In this document: in pieces, positions 15,161-22,972 of the stretch | Layout of the letters: the number at the start of each line of letters is the position of its first letter | Position numbering within the stretch: the first letter of the stretch is position 1 | Program-made: the position numbers and the translations under genes | Notes under the pieces: generated by a model | What the model was told of the DNA's origin: nothing | Database searches by the model: none | The model's input: only the letters and a program-made list of their open reading frames with translations | NCBI GenBank assembly: GCA_038207625.1 | Contig: JBBQZO010000055.1 | Location: 1-23,129 of the forward strand | Length of the DNA: 23,129 nt | From: JBBQZO01 sp038207625 | Lineage (GTDB): Bacteria > Pseudomonadota > Gammaproteobacteria > Burkholderiales > Burkholderiaceae_D | Direction of reading: 5' to 3'

Positions 15161-15187
15161 CCCCGTCCGCGCCCGGTGCGGCCGGGG
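15161..15187. repeat. GC-rich hairpin after the Pal-like gene
   Basis: CCCCGTCCGC (15161-15170) pairs with GCGGCCGGGG (15178-15187) with one mismatch and a 7-base loop, 23 bases after the lipoprotein stop. There is no T run behind it. It may slow or end transcription between the lipoprotein and the response-regulator operon. Confidence 0.45.
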
Positions 15188-15230
15188 CGGGATTGACCTC
15201 ACCTGTAGCGCAGCCTGACTGTGATTGGCG

Positions 15231-15893
15231 ATGAACGTCCTGCTCATTGAAGACGATGCCCTGATCGGGGCGAGCGTGCGGCAGGCACTGTCGGGCGAAG
15301 GCATGCAGGTCGAATGGCACCGCAATGGCGCCGGCATCGCCGGCGCGCTGGCTGACGGTCATCTCGATGCGCTGCTGCTGGACCTGTCGCTGCCGTGCAG
15401 CGACGGCATCGACGTATTGCGCGCGCTGCGCCGCGCCGGCCACGACGTGCCGGTACTGATCCTGACCGCGCGCGACAGCGTGGCCGACCGCGTGCTTGGC
15501 CTGAACGCCGGCGCCGACGACTAACTGGTCAAACCGTTCGACTTCGACGAATTGCTCGCGCGCGTGCAGGCGCTGGTGCGGCGCGCGCGCGGGCGCCAGC
15601 AGTTGGCCTATGTGTGCGGCAATGTGGTGCTCGATTCGGATCAGCGCCAGGCCAGCATCGACGGCCAGGCCGTGGCGCTGTCGGCCAAGGAATGGGCCGT
15701 GCTGGAGCTGCTGATCGGGCGCGCGGGCACGATTTTTTCGCGCGCCAAACTCGAGCAACTGTTGTACGGCAGCGCCGGCGACATCGACAGCAATGTGGTG
15801 GAAGTGCACATCCACAGCCTGCGCCGCAAACTCGGGCAGGCGCTGATCGTCAACGTGCGCGGGCTGGGCTACATGGTGGCGAAAGGTAAATGA
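15231..15893 (+). pseudogene. OmpR-family response regulator interrupted by an in-frame TAA
   Basis: The reading frame encodes a QseB/PmrA-like response regulator of 220 codons, but codon 98 (15522-15524) is TAA. The receiver part before it is normal: MNVLLIEDD, the phospho-acceptor Asp51 in LLLDLSLP, Thr79 in LILTARD, and GLNAGADD. In the family the next residues are Y-L-V-K-P-F; here the codon series is GAC GAC TAA CTG GTC AAA CCG TTC, so a single base change TAC to TAA explains the stop. Beyond it the same frame continues intact through Lys101, ELLARVQALVRRA and a complete winged-helix domain (LSAKEWAVLELLI, SNVVEVHIHSLRRKLG, VRGLGYMV). The stop at 15893 overlaps the kinase start by 4 bp. 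It is a recent nonsense mutation, a recoded stop or a sequencing error; a truncated 97-residue receiver lacking Lys101 should not regulate DNA. Confidence 0.88.
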
Positions 15894-17197
15894 ACGGCAT
15901 CCGCAGCCGCCTGTTGCTGCTGCTGGGCGCGCTGATCGTGGCCGTCAGCGCCATCCAGTTCGGCGTCTCGTTCAGTGCGGCGATGGCGCAGACCAATCGC
16001 CTGTTCGATGCGCAGATGCCGCAGATCGCCCACACGCTGCGCCAGGCGGCGGGCGCCGGTGTCGAGGCCGACAAACAGTTTCGCGGCGAATTCGATCTGG
16101 TGATCCAGATGTGGCGGGCCGACCAGGTCACCGTCTATCAGCAGCGCCAGCACCGCATGCTGCCGCTGCGCGCGGCGCTGGGCTATTCGAACGTCACGCT
16201 GGCCAACGGTGAATGGCGCGTGTATGCCGAGGCGCAGGACGGCGGCATCGTGCAGGTCGCGCAAAAGCTGGCCGCGCGGCGCGCCGAGGCGGTCACGCTG
16301 GCGCTCAATACCTTGTGGCCGATGCTGCTGATGTCGCTGGTGCTGCTGGCGGCGATGTGGTCGATCGTCACCTACGCGCTGCGCCCGCTGGCGGCGGTGC
16401 GTGTGCAGATCGCCGCGCGCGACCTGCACACGCTCGAGGCGATCGATTGCGCGCGCGCGCCGCAGGAGATCGTGCCGCTGCTCGACGCGCTCAACGACTT
16501 GCTCGGCAAGGCGCGCGCCACGCTGCAATTGCAGCGCCAGTTTGTCGCCGATGCGGCCCATGAGCTGCGCTCGCCGCTGACGGTGCTGCAGATGCAGATC
16601 CAGATGCTGGGCCGGGCCCAGCCCGAACACGCGCGCAAGGACTCGCTGATGGCGCTCGACAGTGCCATCGGGCGCAGCAGCCGGATGGTCGAGCAGTTGC
16701 TGGGCCTGGCCCGCCAGGATGCGCTCAGCCAGGGCCGGGCGCCGGCCGGCAAGGTCGATCTGGTCGAATTTGCCGCCGCGGCGATCACGGAAGTGGCCAG
16801 CTTCGCCGCCCACAAGCAGGTCGCGCTGAGCTTTCTCGACACGGCGCCGGTGACGGTGCAGGCCGATGCCGACAGTCTGATGGTGTTGCTACGCAATCTG
16901 CTCGACAACGCCGTGCGCTACACGCCCGATGACGGCGCGGTGACGATCGGCGTCGAGCGGCGCGGCGCCTACGGCGTGCTGAGCATCGCCGATTCCGGCC
17001 CGGGCATACCGGAAGCGGAATTGGCGCGCGTGACGGACCGCTTCTACCGTCTGCCCGGCAGCGGCGAGAGCGGCAGCGGTCTTGGCCTGTCGATTGTGCT
17101 GGCCGTGGTCGAGCATCTGGGGGCCCAACTTGAGCTGCGTAATTCAAGCAGCGGCGGTCTGGTCGTCAAGGTGATCTTCCTGCGCGCATCGGCATGA
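15890..17197 (+). CDS. Sensor histidine kinase (QseC-like)
   Basis: A 435-residue inner-membrane kinase. A transmembrane helix lies near 7-31, a periplasmic region of about 110 residues follows, and a second helix sits near 142-163 (LWPMLLMSLVLLAAMWSIV). Next come a short linker and a HisKA domain with FVADAAHELRSPLTVL (phospho-acceptor His224), then the ATPase domain with N box NLLDNAVRYTPDDG, G1 DSGPGIP, F box RFYRLPG and G2 GSGLGLSIV. The periplasmic signal is unknown; the layout resembles QseC/PmrB-type partners of OmpR regulators. It overlaps the response regulator upstream and the ClcB gene downstream by 4 bp each. Since the regulator is interrupted by a stop codon, the kinase may be without its partner, or it may signal to another regulator. 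Confidence 0.93.
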   Translation: MNGIRSRLLLLLGALIVAVSAIQFGVSFSAAMAQTNRLFDAQMPQIAHTLRQAAGAGVEADKQFRGEFDLVIQMWRADQVTVYQQRQHRMLPLRAALGYSNVTLANGEWRVYAEAQDGGIVQVAQKLAARRAEAVTLALNTLWPMLLMSLVLLAAMWSIVTYALRPLAAVRVQIAARDLHTLEAIDCARAPQEIVPLLDALNDLLGKARATLQLQRQFVADAAHELRSPLTVLQMQIQMLGRAQPEHARKDSLMALDSAIGRSSRMVEQLLGLARQDALSQGRAPAGKVDLVEFAAAAITEVASFAAHKQVALSFLDTAPVTVQADADSLMVLLRNLLDNAVRYTPDDGAVTIGVERRGAYGVLSIADSGPGIPEAELARVTDRFYRLPGSGESGSGLGLSIVLAVVEHLGAQLELRNSSSGGLVVKVIFLRASA

Positions 17198-18900
17198 AGA
17201 GGCTGACCGGCCTGCGACAGCGCCTGTTTGCGTGGCTGGACCTGCACGCTTTGCAGCACAGCCTGCTGGTGGCGGCACTGATCGGCGTGGCCGGCGCGCT
17301 GTGCACGATCGGTTTTCGCGCGCTGATCCTGCACACCGAGTCCGTCGTGTTTGGCAGCAGCGGCAGCCTGGTGCACATCGCGGCGGGCCTGAACTGGTGG
17401 CAGCGCTTGCTGGCGCCGGCCTTTGGCGGCGTGCTGGCCGGCCTGCTGCTGAGCTGGGCGGCACGTCAGCCCGACGCCGACCAGGACGCCGACTACATGG
17501 AAGCGGTCGCGCTGGGCAAGGGCGACCTGAACGCGCGCGCCTCGATCCTGCGCGCATTGTCGTCGGCGGCGACGGTGGCCAGCGGCGGCGCGATCGGACG
17601 CGAGGGGCCGATGGTGCAACTGGCCGCGCTGAGCGGGGCGCTGTTCGGGCGCTGGCGCGCGCTGCCGATTCCCCGCCGCCGCCTGTACGTCGCCTGCGGC
17701 GCGGCGGCCGGCATCGCCACCGCGTACAACGCGCCGATCGCCGGTGCGCTGTTCGTGGCCGAAATCGTGCTGCGCTCGCTGGCCATGGACAGTCTGGGAC
17801 CGCTGATCGTGGCCGCCGTGGCGGCCAATATCGTGGTCAGCGAAGTGGCCGATTTCTCGCCCGTCTACCACATGCCGGTGCTGCTGCTGCGCGGCGGCGT
17901 GCCGACGCTGGCGCTGGCCTTGCTGGGTCTGCTGGCGGGCCTGCTGGCACCGGCCTATCTGGCGCTGCTGGGCGCGGCGCGCGCATCGTTCGGCGCCTGG
18001 CGCGCGGCGCACTGGCAGAAACTGGGCGTGGGCGGGCTGCTGGTCGGCGCACTGTCAATCTACAGTCCCACCGTGTGGGGCAATGGCTACAGCGTGGTCA
18101 ACCAGATACTGCAAGGGGGCTGGCTGTGGCAGGCGCTGTTGATGCTGCTGCTGCTCAAACTGCTGGCCGTGTCGGCGACCGTCGGCTCGGGTGCCGTGGG
18201 CGGGATCTTCACGCCCACCTTGTTCGTCGGCGCGGTGCTCGGCGCGCTGTTCGGCGCTCTGGCCGAGGCGCTGTGGCCGGGCCTGATCCCGGCACCGGTC
18301 GCGGTGGCCGTGGGGATGGGCGCATTTCTGGCCGCCTGCACCCACGCGCCGCTGATGTCGGTGCTGATGATCTTTGAGATGACCGAGAGCTATGGCCTGA
18401 TCGTGCCCTTGATGGCCGCTTGCGTGCTTGGTTACGCGCTGTCGCGCCGGCTGCATGCGCGCTCGATCTACGCGGGCAACAACGCGCTGGCCCAGCACGC
18501 GCCCGCGCTGACGATGGCCGCCGATCTGCTGCGCAGCGACCCGCCCACCATCGGCCTGGGGCACAGCGTGCGCGAACTTGAGGCGGTGTTTCTGCGCCGC
18601 CGCTGGCAGCATGTGTATGTGGTCGACGACGACGCGCGCCTGCTCGGCGCCGTGTCGCTGCACGACTTCGGGCCGACCCTGAGCGAGGCCGCCGATCCCG
18701 CCCAGGCCTGGTCGCCGGCGCTGCTGCGGCGCGACTATCCGCGCGTGCTCGACACGGCGCCGGCCTGGCAGGTGATGGAGACCTTTGCCGGCCATCCGGG
18801 CGAACGCCTGCCGGTGCAGGATCGCAGCGGTCGCCTGCTGGGGTATGTGACCAAGTCCGATCTGGTGCTGATGTTGCGCGGCATGTTCGCCGAGGCCTAG
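17194..18900 (+). CDS. clcB: ClcB-type chloride channel/transporter with C-terminal CBS domains
   Basis: A 568-residue CLC-family membrane protein. The membrane part (about 20-430) contains ADYMEAV in the place of the ClcA GSGIP motif, as in E. coli ClcB, then GGAIGREGPMVQLAA with the gating Glu137, AAGIATAYNAPIAGALFVAE, SPTVWGNGYSVVNQ, VGSGAVGGIFTPTLFVG (GIFTP at 337-341) and THAPLMSVLMIFEMTESYG. From about 440 to 565 it carries a CBS pair (AADLLRSDPPTIGLG; VYVVDDDARLLGAVSLHDF; RLPVQDRSGRLLGYVTKSDLV), which E. coli ClcB lacks. CBS pairs often bind adenine nucleotides and gate transport. The start overlaps the kinase stop (ATGA), which puts it in the two-component operon and suggests that the kinase governs ion or acid response, as inference. 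A TAG ends it at 18900. Confidence 0.92.
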   Translation: MKRLTGLRQRLFAWLDLHALQHSLLVAALIGVAGALCTIGFRALILHTESVVFGSSGSLVHIAAGLNWWQRLLAPAFGGVLAGLLLSWAARQPDADQDADYMEAVALGKGDLNARASILRALSSAATVASGGAIGREGPMVQLAALSGALFGRWRALPIPRRRLYVACGAAAGIATAYNAPIAGALFVAEIVLRSLAMDSLGPLIVAAVAANIVVSEVADFSPVYHMPVLLLRGGVPTLALALLGLLAGLLAPAYLALLGAARASFGAWRAAHWQKLGVGGLLVGALSIYSPTVWGNGYSVVNQILQGGWLWQALLMLLLLKLLAVSATVGSGAVGGIFTPTLFVGAVLGALFGALAEALWPGLIPAPVAVAVGMGAFLAACTHAPLMSVLMIFEMTESYGLIVPLMAACVLGYALSRRLHARSIYAGNNALAQHAPALTMAADLLRSDPPTIGLGHSVRELEAVFLRRRWQHVYVVDDDARLLGAVSLHDFGPTLSEAADPAQAWSPALLRRDYPRVLDTAPAWQVMETFAGHPGERLPVQDRSGRLLGYVTKSDLVLMLRGMFAEA

Positions 18901-19120
18901 CGCCGCCCGCTTGGCCCGTCCGGCATGCCCGCACCGGCCTGCGCCGGTTCAGGCGCGTCCAGCTGCCTTTTTTTCGCGTACGCGCGCGGCGATGGCGGCA
19001 CAGCGCTGATGCGCGATGCCACCGCACGGGCCGTGCTGCGCGGCGCGTCGCCATTTGCGCCGCAGCGCATGATTTACCCAGGCGATGACATGAAGGCGAC
19101 ATGATCGGCGCGCATACTGC

Positions 19121-19186
19121 GCCGTGACCCGTGTGCCCGATCGACCCGCGAACGCCATGACCCGTGTGCCCGATCACCCCGCTGAC
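19121..19186. repeat. 33-bp direct tandem repeat, two copies
   Basis: Two adjacent 33-base units (19121-19153 and 19154-19186) share GCCRTGACCCGTGTGCCCGA and differ at a few positions near their 3' parts. A third unit begins with GCCGTAACG at 19187 and decays. There is no spacer, so it is not a CRISPR-like array. Read on the minus strand, the unit encodes an 11-residue repeat containing IGHTGHG, but no gene context supports translation. Confidence 0.85.
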
Positions 19187-19220
19187 GCCGTAACGAAGCA
19201 AATATTGCAGCAACGCTGCG

Positions 19221-19249
19221 TTGACCTGCGCAGCCCTTGACGCCATACT
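19221..19249 (+). promoter_or_regulatory. Sigma-70-like promoter candidate
   Basis: TTGACC (19221-19226, 5 of 6) and CATACT (19244-19249, 4 of 6) are separated by exactly 17 bases. It points to the binding-protein gene, but its start would lie about 315 nt before that ATG, so either the leader is long or the transcript is a separate small RNA. Confidence 0.4.
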
Positions 19250-19569
19250 AGTCGGCTTGCCCGGTCTGGCTGCATCCAGGTGACTGCGCGATCGCCTGAA
19301 TGGCGGCGAAGTGCAGATATTCCGGCCTGCCCAGCTCATTTTGTCACTATTTGACGGGTTGGATTTGTGCTGTCCGGTTGCTAAAACGTGTCCGCTTGTA
19401 TTTGCAGCTTATGCCGGCGCGCTTGCGTTGTGATGTGATCGGCGCGCGCGTATCCAGGCGTTTTTTTCAATCTTGCGCAGCCGTGCAGGCGAGATGTTGT
19501 GCCCCGTTAGGTTAATCATTTCATTTAATCGTCAAGGACGTCATGTCGGCGATTTTTAAAGGTACTGTT

Positions 19570-20682
19570 ATGCGATCCAAACTCATCACCTTCCTTTGCT
19601 GCGCCCTCTTGTCCGGTTTCGCCTGTGCGGGCGCCGACGATATCGTCATCGGACAATCGGCCCCCATCTCCGGGGCGAATGCCGGACTGGGACTCGATAT
19701 TCGCAACGGTGCGCTGGCCTACTTTAACAAGGTCAATTCGCATGGCGGCATTGGCGGGCGCAAAATTACCTTGGTGACGCTGGACGATCATAATGACGCC
19801 AAGCTGTCCGGCGCTAACGCCAAGACGCTGGTCGAAAAAGACAACGCGGTGGCGCTGTTCGGTTTCGCTTCGTCGACCTTGAGTTTGCCAGCGATGCCGA
19901 CAGTGGCCGCCGCCAAGGTGCCGTTTTTCGCGCCGTTCACGGGGGCCGATACGATCCGCAAGCAAAACGACTATGTCTATACGATACGCGCCACCTATGC
20001 CGACGAGATCGACAAGCTGATCGGCTTCTGGGCGCCGCTCGGCCTGACGCGCGTGGTGGTGTTGCACTACGACGATCCGGTCGGCAAACAGAATCTGCAA
20101 ACCGTTGCCAAGGCGCTCGAGAGTTTCAAGAAACTGCCCATTTCGGTGGCGATCAAGCGTAACGCCGACATGAGCGACGCCGACGTGGACAATGTGATCA
20201 AGGCTGATCCGCAGATTATCCTGGTGACGACCTCTTACGCGCCGCTGGTGCAGATGCAAAAGCGCCTCGAAAAGCTCGGCAGCCCGTTCATGGTCACCTC
20301 GCTGTCGTTCGCCGGGGCATCGCAAATTGCCAAGGCCCTGGGCGAATCGGCTGGCGGCATCACGGTGGCGCTGACGGTGCCCTTGCCGACCGATCACTCG
20401 GTGGCGGTGGTGGCCGAGTGCCAGGAGGCGTGGCGCGAAGCGGGTCAGAGCGGTCCGCTGACGGTAACGGCACTGGAAGCGTACATCGCCGCCAAGGTGC
20501 TGGTGGTCGGCCTCAAGCACGCCGGGCACGAGATCACCCGCGATAGCTTGCAAACGGCGCTGGCGGCGTTGACCAAGGTTGATGTCGGCGGCTTCGCGGT
20601 GCAGTTCAAGCCAGGTTTTCACCACGGCGGCAAGTTCGTCGATATCGCGGTGATCCGCCGCAACGGCAGCCTGATGCAATAG
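19570..20682 (+). CDS. Periplasmic substrate-binding protein, branched-chain amino acid type (Peripla_BP_6)
   Basis: A 370-residue exported type I periplasmic binding protein. Its signal peptide is MRSKLITFLCCALLSGFACA, followed by the family start ADDIVIGQSAPISGANAGLG, then GIGGRKITLVTLDDHND, a Ser/Thr ligand loop near FGFASSTLS, VPFFAPFTGAD and the LivK/UrtA-like C-terminal half (VTALEAYIAAKVLVVGLKHAG). Ligands of relatives include amino acids, amides and aromatic acids; the specificity here is not known. No permease or ATPase genes lie nearby, so it is an orphan, perhaps serving a transporter elsewhere or a sensor. An ATG nine codons upstream (19543) also has a ribosome site (AAGGA); I prefer 19570 for its AAAGG and compact signal peptide. 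An intrinsic terminator follows. Confidence 0.9.
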   Translation: MRSKLITFLCCALLSGFACAGADDIVIGQSAPISGANAGLGLDIRNGALAYFNKVNSHGGIGGRKITLVTLDDHNDAKLSGANAKTLVEKDNAVALFGFASSTLSLPAMPTVAAAKVPFFAPFTGADTIRKQNDYVYTIRATYADEIDKLIGFWAPLGLTRVVVLHYDDPVGKQNLQTVAKALESFKKLPISVAIKRNADMSDADVDNVIKADPQIILVTTSYAPLVQMQKRLEKLGSPFMVTSLSFAGASQIAKALGESAGGITVALTVPLPTDHSVAVVAECQEAWREAGQSGPLTVTALEAYIAAKVLVVGLKHAGHEITRDSLQTALAALTKVDVGGFAVQFKPGFHHGGKFVDIAVIRRNGSLMQ

Positions 20683-20721
20683 GCGGGCGCACGGGCGAGC
20701 GGCCTTCCGCTCAGTTCAACC

Positions 20722-20754
20722 AAGGGCTACCCGCTTCGGCGCGTGCCCTTTTTT
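20722..20754 (+). terminator. Intrinsic terminator of the binding-protein gene
   Basis: AAGGGC (20722-20727) pairs with GCCCTT (20745-20750); an inner CGC-TTCG-GCG stem-loop stabilises it, and a T6 run (20749-20754) follows. It lies about 40 bases after the stop codon. Confidence 0.85.
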
Positions 20755-21284
20755 ATTTGCAGGACGCTTCCCCCACGCGCGCCCGAGCTGGGTCTGCCCG
20801 CCCGGCCTGACGCGGATCTCGATTCGCCACATCGGCCCCCGGCGCCGCCCTGCTTTGGCGGCGCGCCCGGCCATCCGACCTTCTCGCCAGTCTGCACGCC
20901 GCACCCTGCCAACAGGATCGCCGCGTCCCTGTTTCGGCACGCCTTGAGCATTGATACGGCGCAAGCGGATCTTGTCTTTTCACGACTATTGTTTAGAACC
21001 TAACCGGGCAAGCGAGTGGGCGCCGCTTTCAATAGTGGAAGGCGGCAGCTTGCGCGTTACCCGCACAAGCCACGGCGCACGGCGCGCTGGTTGTCCGGGC
21101 CGACGTCGTCGGGCCGGCGAGACAGGCGCTGGCACATCAGCAGCGGGGGCCACCGCACGCAGGTAAAACACCGCGGAGTCGATACGTTTTTGCGGGGCGC
21201 TTTGAGTTCCCGTACGTCTTGGGTTTTGTCCTCCCGGTACACGCCGGGGCCTCGGCGAGGTCGCTCGGCGTGACTGGGTCTCTT

Positions 21285-21302
21285 CATGTGCCCGGGCACA
21301 TG
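21285..21302. promoter_or_regulatory. Perfect 18-bp palindrome before the metalloprotease gene
   Basis: CATGTGCCCGGGCACATG is exactly self-complementary with no central spacer and ends 32 bases before the ATG, just ahead of the AGGAG ribosome site. It could be an operator for a dimeric regulator in the leader or promoter, or form a small hairpin in the mRNA. No T run follows, so it is not a terminator. Confidence 0.6.
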
Positions 21303-21334
21303 GCCGAACGGTAGGAATCTATTCAGGAGACAAC

Positions 21335-22972
21335 ATGAAACCGAAACAAGGAAAAGGGCTGGTATCGATGACCAACGAGGGGGGCGAGCAAGCAGCGCCT
21401 GGCGCGAGCACCGAATCGAATGTCTCGACGGCGACTGGCAACGGCCACAGCCACGCGGCCGAGGCGGCCTTTCAAATGCCCAACGATGAGATCAGCGGCG
21501 CCCCCGAGAGCGGCGATTTTGGCATGCCCGGTCTCAGCACCCAGGGTGGGCGCAGCGCGGCCGGCGACATGCCTGAGGCAGCGGATATGGATATCCGCGC
21601 GGCAGCGGCCAGCGTCAACGGCGGCGATATGCCTGGCCGTCACATGGGCGGCGCCGGGTTTGGCGCTGGTGCCGGGTTTGGCGCCGGCGCAGGTGGCGGC
21701 GCGGGCGGCAGCGGCGCCAGTGGCAACGGCGCAGGTGCCGCCAAGCCGCCCCAGATACGGCGCTGCGCGACGATGGATGTGCACCGGCGCCTGTTGTCCA
21801 CCGTCCCCGAGTACGCGCGCGCGCGCGACCTGATCGAACAGCACGCCCAGCGTTACGAATTGGGCGAGCTGTCGGCGCAGCGGGTTGGCGTCACGCGCAT
21901 CCCGGTGGTGGTGCACGTGGTGTGGAACACGGCTGTCCAGAACATTGCCGATAGCCAGATCGCCAGCCAGATCGACGTGCTCAATCGCGACTTCCGGCGC
22001 ACCAATGCCGACGTGAGCATCACGCCGGCCCCGTTCCTGCCGCTGGCCAGCGACAGTCGGGTCGAGTTCGTGCTGGCCGACACCGACCCGAACGGCGCGC
22101 CCACCAGCGGCATCGAGCGGCGCCAGACCAGCGCCGTGTCGTTCACCGACAATGACGCGGTGAAGAGCTTCTCCAGCGGCGGCTTGAACGCCTGGCCGGC
22201 CAACCATTACCTCAACATCTGGGTTTGCCCGCTCGGTGGCGGACTGCTCGGCTATGCACAGTTCCCGGGCGGCCCGGCCGCCACTGACGGCGTGGTGATC
22301 TTGCATTCCGGCTTCGGCACCAACGGCACTGCGGCGGCGCCGTTCAACCTGGGGCGCAGCGCCACCCACGAGATCGGCCACTGGCTCAACCTCAACCATA
22401 TCTGGGGTGACGACGGCACTGGCTGCTCCGGCACCGACAACGTGGCCGACACGCCCAACCAGGCCGGCAGCAATTTCGGCGTGCCCAGCTTCCCGCACGT
22501 CACCTGCGGCAACGGCCCGAACGGTGACATGTTCATGAACTACATGGACTACGTCGATGACCGCGCGATGGTGATGTTTACCGCTGGGCAGGTGGCGCGC
22601 ATGCAGGCCTGCCTCGATGGCGTGCGCAGCAGCATCGGCACCGGCATCGGCGCGCCGCGCAGCAGTTCCGAGCCGGTGGTGGCGTGGGGCCCGAACCGCA
22701 TCGACACCTTCGTGCTGGGCACCGACCGCGCCGTGTATCACAAGTGGTGGAATGGCAGCGCGTGGGGGCCGGCGCTGACCGGCTACGAGTTCATGGGCGG
22801 CATCTGCACCAGCGTGCCGCAGGCGGTCGCGTGGGGCCCGAACCGGCTCGACCTGTTCGTCACCGGTACCGACAGCGCGCTGTATCACAAATGGTGGGAC
22901 GGCGCCGCCTGGGGCCCGTCGCTGACCGGCTACGAAAACATGGGCGGCATCTGCCAAAATAGCTTACCGTAG
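21335..22972 (+). CDS. M43-type zinc metalloprotease with PLL-type lectin repeats, C-terminally cut
   Basis: A 545-residue product. Residues 1-135 are low complexity, Gly/Ala-rich (AGFGAGAGFGAGAG) and lack a hydrophobic signal peptide. The catalytic domain (about 185-435) starts IPVVVHVVWNTAVQNI and has the metzincin zinc site HEIGHWLNLNH (345-355) followed by WGDDGTGCSGTDNVADTPNQ, with the Met-turn NYMDY (Met404). These features match the M43 pappalysin/cytophagalysin group. Two 49-residue repeats follow (from 450 and 499): AWGPNRxDxFVxGTDxAxYHKWW and GYExMGGIC, typical of PLL-type bacterial lectin propellers, which normally have about seven. The second repeat ends GGIC and then QNSLP and a stop, exactly where base composition turns AT-rich. 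The gene is probably broken at about 22954. AGGAG precedes the ATG. Confidence 0.88.
   Translation: MKPKQGKGLVSMTNEGGEQAAPGASTESNVSTATGNGHSHAAEAAFQMPNDEISGAPESGDFGMPGLSTQGGRSAAGDMPEAADMDIRAAAASVNGGDMPGRHMGGAGFGAGAGFGAGAGGGAGGSGASGNGAGAAKPPQIRRCATMDVHRRLLSTVPEYARARDLIEQHAQRYELGELSAQRVGVTRIPVVVHVVWNTAVQNIADSQIASQIDVLNRDFRRTNADVSITPAPFLPLASDSRVEFVLADTDPNGAPTSGIERRQTSAVSFTDNDAVKSFSSGGLNAWPANHYLNIWVCPLGGGLLGYAQFPGGPAATDGVVILHSGFGTNGTAAAPFNLGRSATHEIGHWLNLNHIWGDDGTGCSGTDNVADTPNQAGSNFGVPSFPHVTCGNGPNGDMFMNYMDYVDDRAMVMFTAGQVARMQACLDGVRSSIGTGIGAPRSSSEPVVAWGPNRIDTFVLGTDRAVYHKWWNGSAWGPALTGYEFMGGICTSVPQAVAWGPNRLDLFVTGTDSALYHKWWDGAAWGPSLTGYENMGGICQNSLP

Larger units (their letters stand above)
18901..19569. 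other. 669-bp gene-poor region between clcB and the binding protein
   Basis: No credible gene on either strand; minus-strand frames here are Arg-rich shadows. The left end has a short stem (ACCGGC/GCCGGT) followed about 18 bases later by T7 near 18966-18972, which may weakly terminate clcB. It also holds a 33-bp tandem repeat (19121-19186), a sigma-70-like promoter at 19221-19249 and a T7 run near 19460-19466. If that promoter serves the binding protein, its leader would be over 300 nt. Confidence 0.55.
20683..21334. other. Gene-free region upstream of the metalloprotease
   Basis: After the terminator, about 580 bp show no convincing gene on either strand; short frames present are Arg/Pro-rich shadows. 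Features seen are a GC hairpin (GCGCCGCC at 20842-20849 with GGCGGCGC at 20857-20864), a weak promoter-like pair TTGTCT/TAGAAC at about 20972-20999 with a 16-bp gap, and a perfect 18-bp palindrome close to the protease start. The long upstream region suggests a separately regulated gene. Confidence 0.55.

Noticed and set aside
15552..15893. Separate gene for the winged-helix domain after the nonsense codon
   Set aside because: The only start is a TTG that encodes a family-conserved Leu, with no ribosome site; the fragment is best read as the second half of the interrupted regulator.
19121..19186. CRISPR-like array
   Set aside because: The units are directly adjacent with no spacers, there are only two full copies and no cas gene is present.
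21323..22957. 544-codon minus-strand frame opposite the metalloprotease
   Set aside because: Antisense shadow of a gene with clear zinc-site motifs. The apparent repeats in it merely mirror the lectin repeats of the real gene.
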